Assembly: GCA_016703535.1 (NCBI GenBank)
Contig: JADJBV010000001.1
Coordinates: forward strand, 2,046,001 to 2,110,000
Direction: 5' to 3'
From: Deltaproteobacteria bacterium
GTDB taxonomy: Bacteria; Myxococcota; Kuafuiibacteriia; Kuafuiibacteriales; Kuafuiibacteriaceae
Length of the DNA: 64,000 nt
The notes under the pieces are model-generated. The model was not told where the DNA came from and searched no databases. It saw only the letters and a list, made by a program, of their open reading frames with translations. The position numbers were made by a program, and so were the translations under genes. How positions within the stretch are numbered: the first letter of the stretch is position 1; every line of letters starts with the position of its first letter. Shown in pieces: positions 40,106 to 48,445 of this stretch.

Positions 40106-40378
40106 GTGTGTTCATCGACCCTGGTGCTCCTGGCCATCCTGTTGGGCGGGTGCGCAGCCAGCCTTCGCAAAGACCGGGTGGCGGATCTCCGGCAGCGCGC
40201 GGCCTTCGACCTCAGCTGCCCGTTTGATCAGCTCGTCGTGATCCCGCTGGACGAGGCCGCCAAGGAGCACGGGGGTGGCACGACCGGGGTCAGCGGGTGC
40301 GGTCGCCAGGCGACCTATCTTTGGGATGGCTACACCGGCAACTGGGTGATGAACTCAGCAGCCCCTCCGCGAGAATAG
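40106..40378 (+). CDS. Small hypothetical lipoprotein
   Basis: A 90-residue protein starting at GTG 40106, 25 bases after the tRNA. The signal sequence CSSTLVLLAILLGGC has a clean lipobox (LLGGC). The mature part contains DLSCPFDQLVVIPLDEAAKE and CGRQATYLWDG, with two cysteines that may pair; this resembles small lipoproteins seen repeatedly in myxobacterial genomes. An ATG at 40055 in the same frame lies inside the tRNA and was rejected. It may be read from the tRNA promoter. Confidence 0.65.
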   Translation: MCSSTLVLLAILLGGCAASLRKDRVADLRQRAAFDLSCPFDQLVVIPLDEAAKEHGGGTTGVSGCGRQATYLWDGYTGNWVMNSAAPPRE

Positions 40379-40397
40379 ACCCGGGGCCGCCCCCGCC

Positions 40398-42587
40398 TTA
40401 TTTCACACCCAGCTGATCGAGCAAAAAGGCGTAGGCGTCGGTGGTCTGGGCGATCCGTTCGTCCAAGCTGACGTCACCGCCGTGGCCCGAGTTGCTGGAG
40501 GTCCGGAGCAACACCGGCACCTTGTTGGCCGTCGCCGCTTGAAGGCGCGCGGTCATCTTCCGAGACTGCATCGGATCGACCCGAGGATCGTTTTCGCCGG
40601 TGAGGAACAGGATCGGCGGGTAGCCGGCTCCGTCTTTGACGTGGTGATAGGGCGAGTAGGCGTAGAGGGCCTGGAAGTGGGCCGGATCTTTGACGGTGCC
40701 GAACTCGGTGACGTTGAAGGCGCCGTTGGACGACAACTCGACCCGCAACATGTCGTAGATGCCGACAAAGGAGACCACCGCCTTCATCAGCTCGGGCCGC
40801 TGCGTGAGGGCCGCGCCCATCAACAGGCCACCGTTGCTGCCGCCGGTGATGCCGAGGCGCTTGGGGTTGGTATACTTTTCGGCCACCACGTGCTCCAGCA
40901 CGCCGAGGAAGTCGTCGAAGACGTTTTGCTTCTTGGTGAGCCGACCTTCGTCGTGCCAGGTGGCGCCGAACTCGGCCCCGCCCCGCAGGTTGGCGATGCC
41001 GTAGGCCACGCCGTGCTCCAGCAACACCGCCAAGCCCGGGTTGTAGCGGGGCTCGAGGTTGACGCCGTAGCCACCGTAGCCGGTGATCACCATCGGCCCT
41101 TGCCCGTCTTTCGCGAAGCCCTTCGGCAACAACAGGTTCACCGGGATCGAGGTGCCGTCCTTGGACTTGGCCTTCTCCCGCACCACCTGGACGCCCTCGA
41201 AGTCAGCGACCTTGCCGTTGGCCAGGCCGGTCTTCACCGTGCGGCCGGTGCCCGGGTCGTAGCGGAAGTAGGCCAGGGGCTCGACGAAGGAGCCCTGCTG
41301 AAAGAGGATCTCTTCCCCCTCGAGGCGCACCACCCCACCGACCGCCGCCACCGCGAGTTGTTCGGGTCCCGTTAGGCGTTTGCCCGCGAGATCGAACACT
41401 CGCAGCTCCGAAGGCCCACCCAACTGGTACTCGACGTAGAGCCGGCTTTCGGTCGGCAACACCGTGGGCGTGCCCCAAAAATCGGAGACCACCGTGTCTT
41501 CACCCTCGGGCACCACCACCTCGGCGGCCTTCCAGTCCGGCTTCTTGAGCGACATCCGCAGGACCTTGCCCCGAGGCGCTTCGTTCCGGCTGATCAGGTA
41601 GAGGTCCTGGTTGGGGCCAAAGGTCATCTGCACGATCTTGTCGGCGAAGGTGGTCAGCTGGGCCCACTGGCCGTCGGCCTTCTTCAGGTAGTGGGCGAAC
41701 TCGCCGCCGTCGCCGTTTTGTACGGTGGCCAACAACAAGCCCGAGGCCCGATCGAGCTGCAGCTGGATCTCGGCGATCCGCGGCAGATCTTGGCCCAACT
41801 CGTAGCGATCTTGTTCGCCGGGGGTGCCGAGGGCGTGAAAGTAGAGCTGCTGATAGAAGTCTCGGTCTTCGGCCGGCCGCTCTTCGCCCCGAGGATAACG
41901 GGTGTAATAAAAGCCCTTTCCGTCTTTGGCCCAGGCCAGGTCCCCGCCGGCGGTGCCGCCATTCACCCGGGGGATCGGGCCGTCGATGGTCTTGCCGGTG
42001 TCGACCTCCAACACCGAGACGTCACCCGACTCGGTGCCGCCCTTCGACAAGGACACGGCCACCAGGCGGCCGTCGGGCGAAGGCACGTACCAGTCGAGGG
42101 CGGTGGTGCCGCTGGGATCGAGGACCGTCGGATCGAGGACCACCTTGCCGGTGTCGGGGGCGTCCAGGGACTCGAGCACCACCAAAAACGGCTGCTGCTT
42201 CGGGGGCTGTCGCTTCTTCACGAAGTAGCGTCCGCCCGCCAGTTGGGCGTCCAAGAAGCTGGTGACCTCGGCCTTCAAGATCTCGGTCAAGCGGGCCTTG
42301 AGCGCCGCCGCTTCCGGCAGCCGATCCAGGTGGGCCCGGGCGTAGGTGTTCTGGGCGTCGCTCCAGGCCTTCACCGCCGGATCTTTGGCGTCCTCCAACC
42401 AGCGATAGGGATCGCTGACCTCGGTGCCGTGGTACTTGTCTTTGACCGGGTCGGCCTTGGTGGCCGGCGCTGCGCCCAAAGCGGCCGGGACCACCTTCTG
42501 CGTTTCGTCCGGGGTGGCGTTGGGAGGGCTCTCCGACTTCTGGCAGGCGAACAGGAGGCCAAGGCCCAGGGCAAAAACACGCTTCAT
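40398..42587 (-). CDS. Prolyl oligopeptidase family serine peptidase (S9A)
   Basis: A 729-residue peptidase with a lipoprotein-type signal (MKRVFALGLGLLFAC), so probably periplasmic or surface-anchored. An N-terminal cap helix (KYHGTEVSDPYRWLEDAKDPAVKAW) and a seven-bladed propeller precede the C-terminal alpha/beta hydrolase domain. That domain has the nucleophile motif GGSNGGLL, the acid in GENDPRVDP and the His in SGHGG. It cleaves short peptides after proline. An AAGGA Shine-Dalgarno lies 6 bases before the ATG. It is downstream of the esterase/OMP unit by 75 bases. Confidence 0.93.
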   Translation of the reverse strand: MKRVFALGLGLLFACQKSESPPNATPDETQKVVPAALGAAPATKADPVKDKYHGTEVSDPYRWLEDAKDPAVKAWSDAQNTYARAHLDRLPEAAALKARLTEILKAEVTSFLDAQLAGGRYFVKKRQPPKQQPFLVVLESLDAPDTGKVVLDPTVLDPSGTTALDWYVPSPDGRLVAVSLSKGGTESGDVSVLEVDTGKTIDGPIPRVNGGTAGGDLAWAKDGKGFYYTRYPRGEERPAEDRDFYQQLYFHALGTPGEQDRYELGQDLPRIAEIQLQLDRASGLLLATVQNGDGGEFAHYLKKADGQWAQLTTFADKIVQMTFGPNQDLYLISRNEAPRGKVLRMSLKKPDWKAAEVVVPEGEDTVVSDFWGTPTVLPTESRLYVEYQLGGPSELRVFDLAGKRLTGPEQLAVAAVGGVVRLEGEEILFQQGSFVEPLAYFRYDPGTGRTVKTGLANGKVADFEGVQVVREKAKSKDGTSIPVNLLLPKGFAKDGQGPMVITGYGGYGVNLEPRYNPGLAVLLEHGVAYGIANLRGGAEFGATWHDEGRLTKKQNVFDDFLGVLEHVVAEKYTNPKRLGITGGSNGGLLMGAALTQRPELMKAVVSFVGIYDMLRVELSSNGAFNVTEFGTVKDPAHFQALYAYSPYHHVKDGAGYPPILFLTGENDPRVDPMQSRKMTARLQAATANKVPVLLRTSSNSGHGGDVSLDERIAQTTDAYAFLLDQLGVK

Positions 42588-42618
42588 GGGGCGTCCTTAC
42601 CCCCTTTGCCCACCCCTT

Positions 42619-42657
42619 GGAAACCCCGGCCGACGAATCGCGGCCCTGAAAGTTTCC
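42619..42657 (-). terminator. Possible hairpin between the hydrolase and peptidase genes
   Basis: GGAAAC (42619-42624) pairs with GTTTCC (42652-42657), with GGCC/GGCC pairing inside. There is no T run on the minus strand, so it may attenuate or protect the message and not end it. Confidence 0.3.
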
Positions 42658-42662
42658 GAAGC

Positions 42663-43721
42663 CTACTCTTCTTCGGGCGGCGGGCCGTCCAGAGGCTCGG
42701 GCTCGTCCGGAGTGCCGGTCAGGCGCCGCTTCAAGAAGCCCAAGACCGCCTCGTTGTATTCGCTGGGGCAGTCGGCTTGGACCGTGTGACCACAACGCTC
42801 CAGGCCCACCAGTTGGCTGCCTTTGATGCCCTGGTGCCCGTAGGCCATGATCTCGGCGGTCGGTCCGCCGTGCAGGAACGGGCTGGGGATCAGGCGATCT
42901 TGGTGGCCAAAGACGATGATCGTCGGGGCGGTGATCTTGTCGAGACTGGCCCGGGTGAACTCGGTGTGGGTCAGGCCGTGGACCGACTTCACTTGGGCGT
43001 AGGCGTAGGCGTCAAACTCCTTGGCCTTGCTGAGGCGCACCCGCTCTTCGATCAACCAGTTCAGCTCGTCGCGCCAACGATAAAAGTTGCCCTTGCGCAC
43101 CGATCCCCAGATGCCTTCTTCGGGCGTCGACTTCACGAAGGCCACGCTGAAAGCGGCGCTGAACCACTCCTTCTCGCGACGAGAAAACTTCTCGAAGCCC
43201 GCCGGTGAGGTGAGCACCAAGGCCTTGAGTTCGTCGGGGTACCGAATGGCGTAGGACAAGGCGGTCTGGCCGCCCATCGAGTGGCCGACCAAAATGGGCT
43301 TATCGACGCCCAGGCTGTTCTTCAGCTCCCGCACCACGTCGGCCATCGCCTCCATGGTGTACGGGAAGGTCGACGGTTTGCTCGACTTGCCGTAGCCCAC
43401 CATGTCGAGGGCGATCACGTGGTAACCGGCCTCGGCGAAGGCGTCGAGCTGGTAGCGCCAGAACTTCAGGTACGAGCCGAGGCCGTGGATGAAGACCACC
43501 GTCTCTTTGCCGCCGGGGTTGAGCTCGACGTAGGCGACCTCGGGCACGGTGGCCAAGCCGTAGACCTTCGCGACCTCCGGCAAGGCCAAGGCGCCGCCCG
43601 GCCAGTCGGCGTCTTTGGCCGAGGTGTACTTGAGATCCTTGAACTCCAGCGGCGGGCTGCCGGCGTGGGCCTGAATACAAGCGGAGAGGCCGAGGGACAG
43701 GAGTGCGAATACCTTGCGCAT
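42663..43721 (-). CDS. Exported alpha/beta hydrolase
   Basis: A 352-residue hydrolase with a lipoprotein-like signal (MRKVFALLSLGLSAC). The fold has oxyanion region VVFIHGLGSYLKFW, nucleophile elbow VGHSMGG, a probable acid in VFGHQDRLIP and the His in ERCGHTVQADCP. The acidic, Pro-rich tail ends PPPEEE. It is likely an esterase or lipase acting outside the inner membrane. Start at ATG 43721, 11 bases after the outer-membrane barrel gene. Last gene of the depolymerase-lipoprotein-OMP-hydrolase unit. Confidence 0.85.
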   Translation of the reverse strand: MRKVFALLSLGLSACIQAHAGSPPLEFKDLKYTSAKDADWPGGALALPEVAKVYGLATVPEVAYVELNPGGKETVVFIHGLGSYLKFWRYQLDAFAEAGYHVIALDMVGYGKSSKPSTFPYTMEAMADVVRELKNSLGVDKPILVGHSMGGQTALSYAIRYPDELKALVLTSPAGFEKFSRREKEWFSAAFSVAFVKSTPEEGIWGSVRKGNFYRWRDELNWLIEERVRLSKAKEFDAYAYAQVKSVHGLTHTEFTRASLDKITAPTIIVFGHQDRLIPSPFLHGGPTAEIMAYGHQGIKGSQLVGLERCGHTVQADCPSEYNEAVLGFLKRRLTGTPDEPEPLDGPPPEEE

Positions 43722-43732
43722 CGTCGTGCTCC

Positions 43733-45367
43733 TCAGAACGCGTACCAGGTGAAGGTGGTGAAGGCGGCCCAGGGATCCCGGACCACCTGGGTGTTGCCGT
43801 CGAAGAAGTTGCCCGCCGACATGTAGCCAACGTGCAAGCCCACGGTCATCAGGTAGCGGATGGTCCACTTCAGCTCGGCGTTGACCTCCAGGCCCACGGT
43901 GCGGCCCCGCTCCACGCCCAAGTTGGTGGGCGGCGGCTTGACCGCGGACTGGGCGTAGGCCGCGCCCACCTTGAGGTTGAGGGTGTACGGGATCAGGTCA
44001 TAGGACGCCGCGGCGATGGCGGTCATCAGGCCATAACCTTGGTTCGACACGTCGGTCACCGCGCCGGTGTAGTTGCTGACCGTCTGGGTGAAGGGGAAGA
44101 GGATCAAGGTCTTGTGGTTGAACCAGACCGCGCCGGGGATGCCGTAGTTGTTGAGCGTAAATGCGGACGTGAAGGAGTCGTCGCCGAGGTCGCTGTCGCC
44201 GCTGGTGACCATACCCTCGAGGGTGATGAGGTCGCCGTCGGTCTTGCCGAAGTTGTACATCAACTCCAGGTTGGCGGTGGCGCCGGCGATCGAGACCTCG
44301 GGGAGCAGCAGACTGTCTTCTTTGGTGTTGGTGAACTTGCCCAGGTTGACCATCAAAAATCCCGAGGCCCCGAAGTCCGAGGTCCGGAAGTTGATGTTGT
44401 GGTGGAAGTGGGCGCCCAGGTACTCGACGTTGCCGCTCGGGTTCTCGATGTTGAAGCGGGAGGTGCCGGTGTACGGGAACAAGCCGGTGGAGCCCGGGCC
44501 ACTCTTCACCAACCCTTCGAAGGCGAAGGCCGCACCTTTGGTGTCATCTTGGAGGTGCCAGTAGGACAGGCCCACCACCGTGTCGGGCTGGATCTGGTAG
44601 GCGTAGTCCAAGGTGCCCAGCCACACGAAGGAGAAGCGGGCGTCGTTGTCGGCCGCCTTGTCGGGCTGGGCCGAACCCAAGGGCAAGATCGAGGCCTTCC
44701 AAATGCCGCCGAGCCGCGAATAAACCGACACGCCGGTGGCGTCGCTGCCGAAGAAGGTCAACTTGTAGCCGGTCCGGGTGATGTCGGTGAGGGAGGTGAT
44801 GGTCGGATCGTAGGGCGAGTCGTAGACCGACTGGGTGCCGACGAAGATCGCCAACTTGTAAGGGTTGCGGGTCGGGTAGAGGCCGACGTTGACGTTTTTG
44901 GTCTGGATGTTGACCTGGTCGGCGTTGAAGCCGCCGCCTTGGTTGTTCTGGATCTGATTGGCCGCCTGGCCCCACTGGTAGTCGACCTCGAACTGGGCCC
45001 GGAAGGTGGCCAGTCCGTCCACGAAGTTGGGGCTGTACGACAACACCGGGATCCAACGTTGCTCCACGTAAAACGCGGTGGTGTTGGGCCCGACCTTGGT
45101 GCCGCTGCCGACGTCTTGGCCGATGCCGATCGGGCCGAGGGACACGCCCTTCAGGCCCGCCGGATCACCAAGTTGGTTGGTGGCCGTTACTCGAGTGAAG
45201 AAATAGTTGATCAGCTTGAACTCGGAGGGCTCCGCGTCGTCGCTGCGGCCGTTTTTCTCCAGCCACTCGGGATAATGCAGGCCAGGGCCCACCGGCGGCG
45301 GGCTGGCCCAGGTCGTGGCCGGCAGCAGCCAAGCCAGGGCGCACAAGGTGATCGTCGTGGTTCGCAT
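43733..45367 (-). CDS. Outer-membrane beta-barrel protein
   Basis: A 544-residue protein with signal peptide MRTTTITLCALAWLLPATTWA and many alternating aromatic/hydrophobic strands (FYVEQRWIPVLSYSP, YKLTFFGSDATGVSVYSRLGG, YLMTVGLHVGYMSAGNFF). It ends in WAAFTTFTWYAF with a terminal Phe, the outer-membrane assembly signal. No family name is certain. The ATG overlaps the stop of the lipoprotein gene (TGATG). Between a secreted esterase and an exported hydrolase, it could be a channel for esterase products such as hydroxy acids or lipids (inference). Confidence 0.8.
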   Translation of the reverse strand: MRTTTITLCALAWLLPATTWASPPPVGPGLHYPEWLEKNGRSDDAEPSEFKLINYFFTRVTATNQLGDPAGLKGVSLGPIGIGQDVGSGTKVGPNTTAFYVEQRWIPVLSYSPNFVDGLATFRAQFEVDYQWGQAANQIQNNQGGGFNADQVNIQTKNVNVGLYPTRNPYKLAIFVGTQSVYDSPYDPTITSLTDITRTGYKLTFFGSDATGVSVYSRLGGIWKASILPLGSAQPDKAADNDARFSFVWLGTLDYAYQIQPDTVVGLSYWHLQDDTKGAAFAFEGLVKSGPGSTGLFPYTGTSRFNIENPSGNVEYLGAHFHHNINFRTSDFGASGFLMVNLGKFTNTKEDSLLLPEVSIAGATANLELMYNFGKTDGDLITLEGMVTSGDSDLGDDSFTSAFTLNNYGIPGAVWFNHKTLILFPFTQTVSNYTGAVTDVSNQGYGLMTAIAAASYDLIPYTLNLKVGAAYAQSAVKPPPTNLGVERGRTVGLEVNAELKWTIRYLMTVGLHVGYMSAGNFFDGNTQVVRDPWAAFTTFTWYAF

Positions 45368-45987
45368 CACTCGGTAATCGCGTAGGTCTGGCGAGCGTCG
45401 CCGTCAAAAGGAGCGCCGGCGGCGGTGACCGTGTCGGCGCCGACCTCGCCGGCCGCGCAGCGGTGCCCCTGGGCCCGATCCTTGAAATAGAGCTCCAGCA
45501 CCATGGTGGTGCCTTCGGCGTCGATGCTGCCCCTCCCCTCCTGACCAAAGCCGGGGAAGGTCACGGTGAAGTCGAAGCACGCCCCGTTGTCCCGAACGTT
45601 TTCGATCAACACCGCCGTCGAGTCGAAGCTGAGATCGGCGGCTCGGCTGCTCCGATCACAGCTGCCGACATCGCCGACGTTGGGCGCTCCATTGAGTGTA
45701 CCGGTTTGGGTGTTGATGGTGATGCGGTTGGCCTGCGGCATCATCTGGACCTTGTGGTAACACTGGGTCGCCTGGCCCGAGTTGAGGTTCTCGAAGATGC
45801 CGTTGGGGTGGCTCGGGATGGAGGCCCCTTCCATGGTCAACTTCTTGCCGTCGATATAGGCCAAGATCCGGTTGGGGGTGCCAAACCGTTGGGTGGTGTC
45901 GGGGCCACCTTCGACCTCGACGTAGATCTCTTGGCCGCCGCACGCCACCAAGGCGAGCAGGGCCTGCGTGATGAACCAGGTACGCAT
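45367..45987 (-). CDS. Hypothetical lipoprotein between depolymerase and OMP
   Basis: A 206-residue protein with signal MRTWFITQALLALVAC (lipobox LVAC). The mature part is beta-rich (ILAYIDGKKLTMEGASIPSH, ACFDFTVTFPGFGQEGRG) with four or more cysteines. No family recognised. ATG 45987 was preferred to an upstream in-frame start at 46059 for the signal peptide. It is 4 bases after the esterase gene and overlaps the OMP start. Confidence 0.75.
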   Translation of the reverse strand: MRTWFITQALLALVACGGQEIYVEVEGGPDTTQRFGTPNRILAYIDGKKLTMEGASIPSHPNGIFENLNSGQATQCYHKVQMMPQANRITINTQTGTLNGAPNVGDVGSCDRSSRAADLSFDSTAVLIENVRDNGACFDFTVTFPGFGQEGRGSIDAEGTTMVLELYFKDRAQGHRCAAGEVGADTVTAAGAPFDGDARQTYAITE

Positions 45988-45991
45988 GAGC

Positions 45992-48022
45992 TCAGACCTC
46001 CTTCGAGGATCGGCGCCGAAACAAAAAGAACAGGGAGGAGAGCAGCAGCAGCTCTCCACTCAACTCACCGGGGACCGGCGACGACGAACATCCCCAGGTC
46101 TTGCGGCCGGCGGGGATCCGCTGGACCGTCTTTTCGGGCTCAGGTTCGGTGGTCACCCGGGTGACCGTCACGTCGATCATCGCCACGTTGAGGTTGCCCG
46201 CGAGGTCGAAGCCTCGAGCCACCAGCTGGGACGGCCCTTCCGGGAAGACCGCGGTGTCCCAAAGGAACTCGTAGGGGGCCACGTAGTCGGAGCCGATCAG
46301 GTCGCTGCCGAGGAACAGGAACACGTAGTTGACGCCGACGTTGTCCGTCGCGTTGACCACCACTTTATAGAGACCGCTGACCGTGGTGCCGCTGGACGCC
46401 GGCGCGGTGAAGGTCACCACCGGCGGGGTGGTGTCGACCGGGGCCCCGGCCTCGACCGTGACGGTGCGGGTGGCGGTGCCCTCGTTGCCGGCCCCGTCCA
46501 CGGCCTTGGCGGTTAAGGTGTGGCTGCCCGCTGCAACCTGGCTAACGTCCCAGGTGAAGCTGTAGGGCGGCGCGGTGGCCTGGCTGATCGAGGTGCCGTC
46601 GACCAACAGCTCGACCCGGGCCACGCCGAAGTTGTCGGTCGCGTCGATGGACACCGGCACCTGCCCGGACACGGTGGCGCCTTCCGCGGGCGCGGTGAAG
46701 CTGACGGTCGGCGCTACGGTGTCGTTGACGCCCCCGGACACCGTGACGGTGGTGTCGTCGTCGGCCGCCGAGTTGCCGGCCGCGTCGCTGGCGACGGCGC
46801 GGATGTTGTATTGGCCGTTGGCCTCGGCGCCGGTGTCCCAGCTGAAGGTGTAGGGAGGGCTGGTGAAGTTGGCCTTGGCCTGGCCGTTGACGAAGAGCTC
46901 GACCTCGGTGACCGCCACGTTGTCGTTGGCGGTGATCTGGATGTTGACGTTGCCGCTAACCGTCGCGCCGGTGGCCGGAGCGGTGACGTTGACCGTGGGC
47001 GGCGTGGTGTCGGTGGGTTGAGCGCCGCCGTCCAGGCCCCAAAACTCGCCGATCCGGGCCACCGCACAGACGTTGGCGTCGAGGAAGTAGCTGCCGCTGA
47101 CGCCACACATCATGCTGGGCTCCACCGGCGTGCCGTGGCCCATACCTTGGACGTCCCAACGTTCGATCAAGGCCTGCCCCCCTGCGTTCTGGAAGCGGGT
47201 GCGGGTGTGGCCGTCGACGGTGTCGGTGGCGTCGGCGGTGGTGTCGATGCCGTGCACGTTGGCCCACTGCTCCATGATCTCGCGGGCGTTCATGGTGTTG
47301 ACCGTGGTGTCGGCGGTGCCATGCCAGATCGAGATCTTGGGATACGGCCCGCTGTAGCCGGGGTAGGCGGCCCGCACCCGATCGCCCCACTCGGCCGGGG
47401 TCCGATCCCGACCGGGCGAAAGGCAACCCGAGACCTCGGTGAAGGTCGTGGTGCAGTTGAAGGGGATGCCGGCGATGGTAGCGGCGCCCGCGAAGACCTC
47501 CGGGTGGGTGGCCATCATCAAGGTGGTCTGAGCGCCGCCGCCCGAGTGGCCCATCACGAAGATCCGGGAAGCGTCGATCGAGTGATCGGCCTTCATCTTT
47601 TCGATCATGTTCTTGATCGAGAGGTTTTCGCCCTGGTTCCGCATGATGTTGGTGGGGTCGCTGAACTCGCCGCCCCAGTTGAAGCAGCGGAGTGCGTTGT
47701 TGGCGGTCTGTTGCTCCGGGTAGAGCACGTAGAAGCCCCAGCGATCCGCCAGCTCGTTCCAGCCCGAGTTTTGGTAGTTGTTGGCGGTCTGGGTGCAGGC
47801 GTGCATCGCCACCACCAGCGGCGCGTTGGCGGCCGGGGCCGGGCTGGGCACGTACTTGTACATCTTCAGCGCGCCGTCGTTGGCGCCGAAGCTGGTGACC
47901 TCCGAGAAGGCGCCGGCGCCGATCGCCTGCACGGTTCGGCCGATCATCGGTCCGTCGTCCTCTGGCGCCATACAGGCCAGCGGCAAGGTCAAGGACAAGA
48001 GGAGCAAGGGACGCAGGGTCAT
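45992..48022 (-). CDS. Secreted polyhydroxyalkanoate-depolymerase-like esterase with Ig-like domains
   Basis: A 676-residue exported enzyme with signal MTLRPLLLLSLTLPLAC. The catalytic domain (about 35-335) is of the esterase/PHB depolymerase type: oxyanion region VVAMHACTQTANNY, nucleophile Ser160 in VMGHSGGGAQ, ISIWHGTADTTV (acid) and QGMGHGTP (His). Three bacterial Ig-like domains follow (PPTVNVTAPATGATVSG and variants), as in binding modules. The C-terminus GCSSSP...LLLLSSLFFLFRRR has the Cys, membrane segment and Arg order of MYXO-CTERM-like anchors. GGGAGG precedes the ATG. First gene of a four-gene unit. Confidence 0.87.
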   Translation of the reverse strand: MTLRPLLLLSLTLPLACMAPEDDGPMIGRTVQAIGAGAFSEVTSFGANDGALKMYKYVPSPAPAANAPLVVAMHACTQTANNYQNSGWNELADRWGFYVLYPEQQTANNALRCFNWGGEFSDPTNIMRNQGENLSIKNMIEKMKADHSIDASRIFVMGHSGGGAQTTLMMATHPEVFAGAATIAGIPFNCTTTFTEVSGCLSPGRDRTPAEWGDRVRAAYPGYSGPYPKISIWHGTADTTVNTMNAREIMEQWANVHGIDTTADATDTVDGHTRTRFQNAGGQALIERWDVQGMGHGTPVEPSMMCGVSGSYFLDANVCAVARIGEFWGLDGGAQPTDTTPPTVNVTAPATGATVSGNVNIQITANDNVAVTEVELFVNGQAKANFTSPPYTFSWDTGAEANGQYNIRAVASDAAGNSAADDDTTVTVSGGVNDTVAPTVSFTAPAEGATVSGQVPVSIDATDNFGVARVELLVDGTSISQATAPPYSFTWDVSQVAAGSHTLTAKAVDGAGNEGTATRTVTVEAGAPVDTTPPVVTFTAPASSGTTVSGLYKVVVNATDNVGVNYVFLFLGSDLIGSDYVAPYEFLWDTAVFPEGPSQLVARGFDLAGNLNVAMIDVTVTRVTTEPEPEKTVQRIPAGRKTWGCSSSPVPGELSGELLLLSSLFFLFRRRSSKEV

Positions 48023-48445
48023 GGGTCCTCCCGTGGTCGCCGGCAGAGCGCTGGCCCGGCCCGAGGGTTGGGTACGACCCCGGCGGCCACCAGAGGCGAC
48101 CGCCGGGGTGAGCTCGAGCTTCCAACGAGAAGCCCGGCTTTGGAGAACGGTGCGGACCAAGCCGCGGGGCGGGACACTAGGCCCCTCGAAGCCGGTGGGC
48201 ATCGGCCGTTGGCCGGTTGCCGAGACCCCTGAGCCGGCGCCGCAAATCGAGGGCCAAAGGTGGGGGTTCATCGAGGTCGTTTGCGGATTCGGATTTCGCA
48301 TCGCAACAATCCGCATGAACGCCGTAGTGCATTCATTTCCAGCCCGTCAAGCCGATTCTTGTTGCACCACAACATAAGCTCTTGCCGCGCCGCAGCATTC
48401 CGTAACTTTCCACACCGTTCTCCGGACCTCGCCGATAACCTCGCC
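48023..48445. other. Divergent intergenic region with inverted repeats
   Basis: This 423-base gap separates two divergent genes and has no convincing frame. Its right half is less GC-rich. Perfect inverted repeats are TGCGGATT/AATCCGCA (48282-48289 with 48308-48315, 18-base loop) and TGTTG/CAACA (48360-48364 with 48370-48374). GATAAC (48434-48439) ends 6 bases before the GTG at 48446. Confidence 0.5.

Noticed and set aside
39600..40400. Genomic-island boundary at tRNA-Arg
   Set aside because: No integrase, no duplicated tRNA end and no change in base composition in the visible flanks.
43703..45385. Plus-strand 560-residue open frame opposite the outer-membrane barrel
   Set aside because: Gly/Val/Asp-rich shadow of a convincing beta-barrel gene with signal peptide and terminal Phe.
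46520..48232. Plus-strand open frame opposite the depolymerase-like esterase
   Set aside because: The minus strand has a signal peptide, catalytic motifs and Ig repeats; the plus frame has none.
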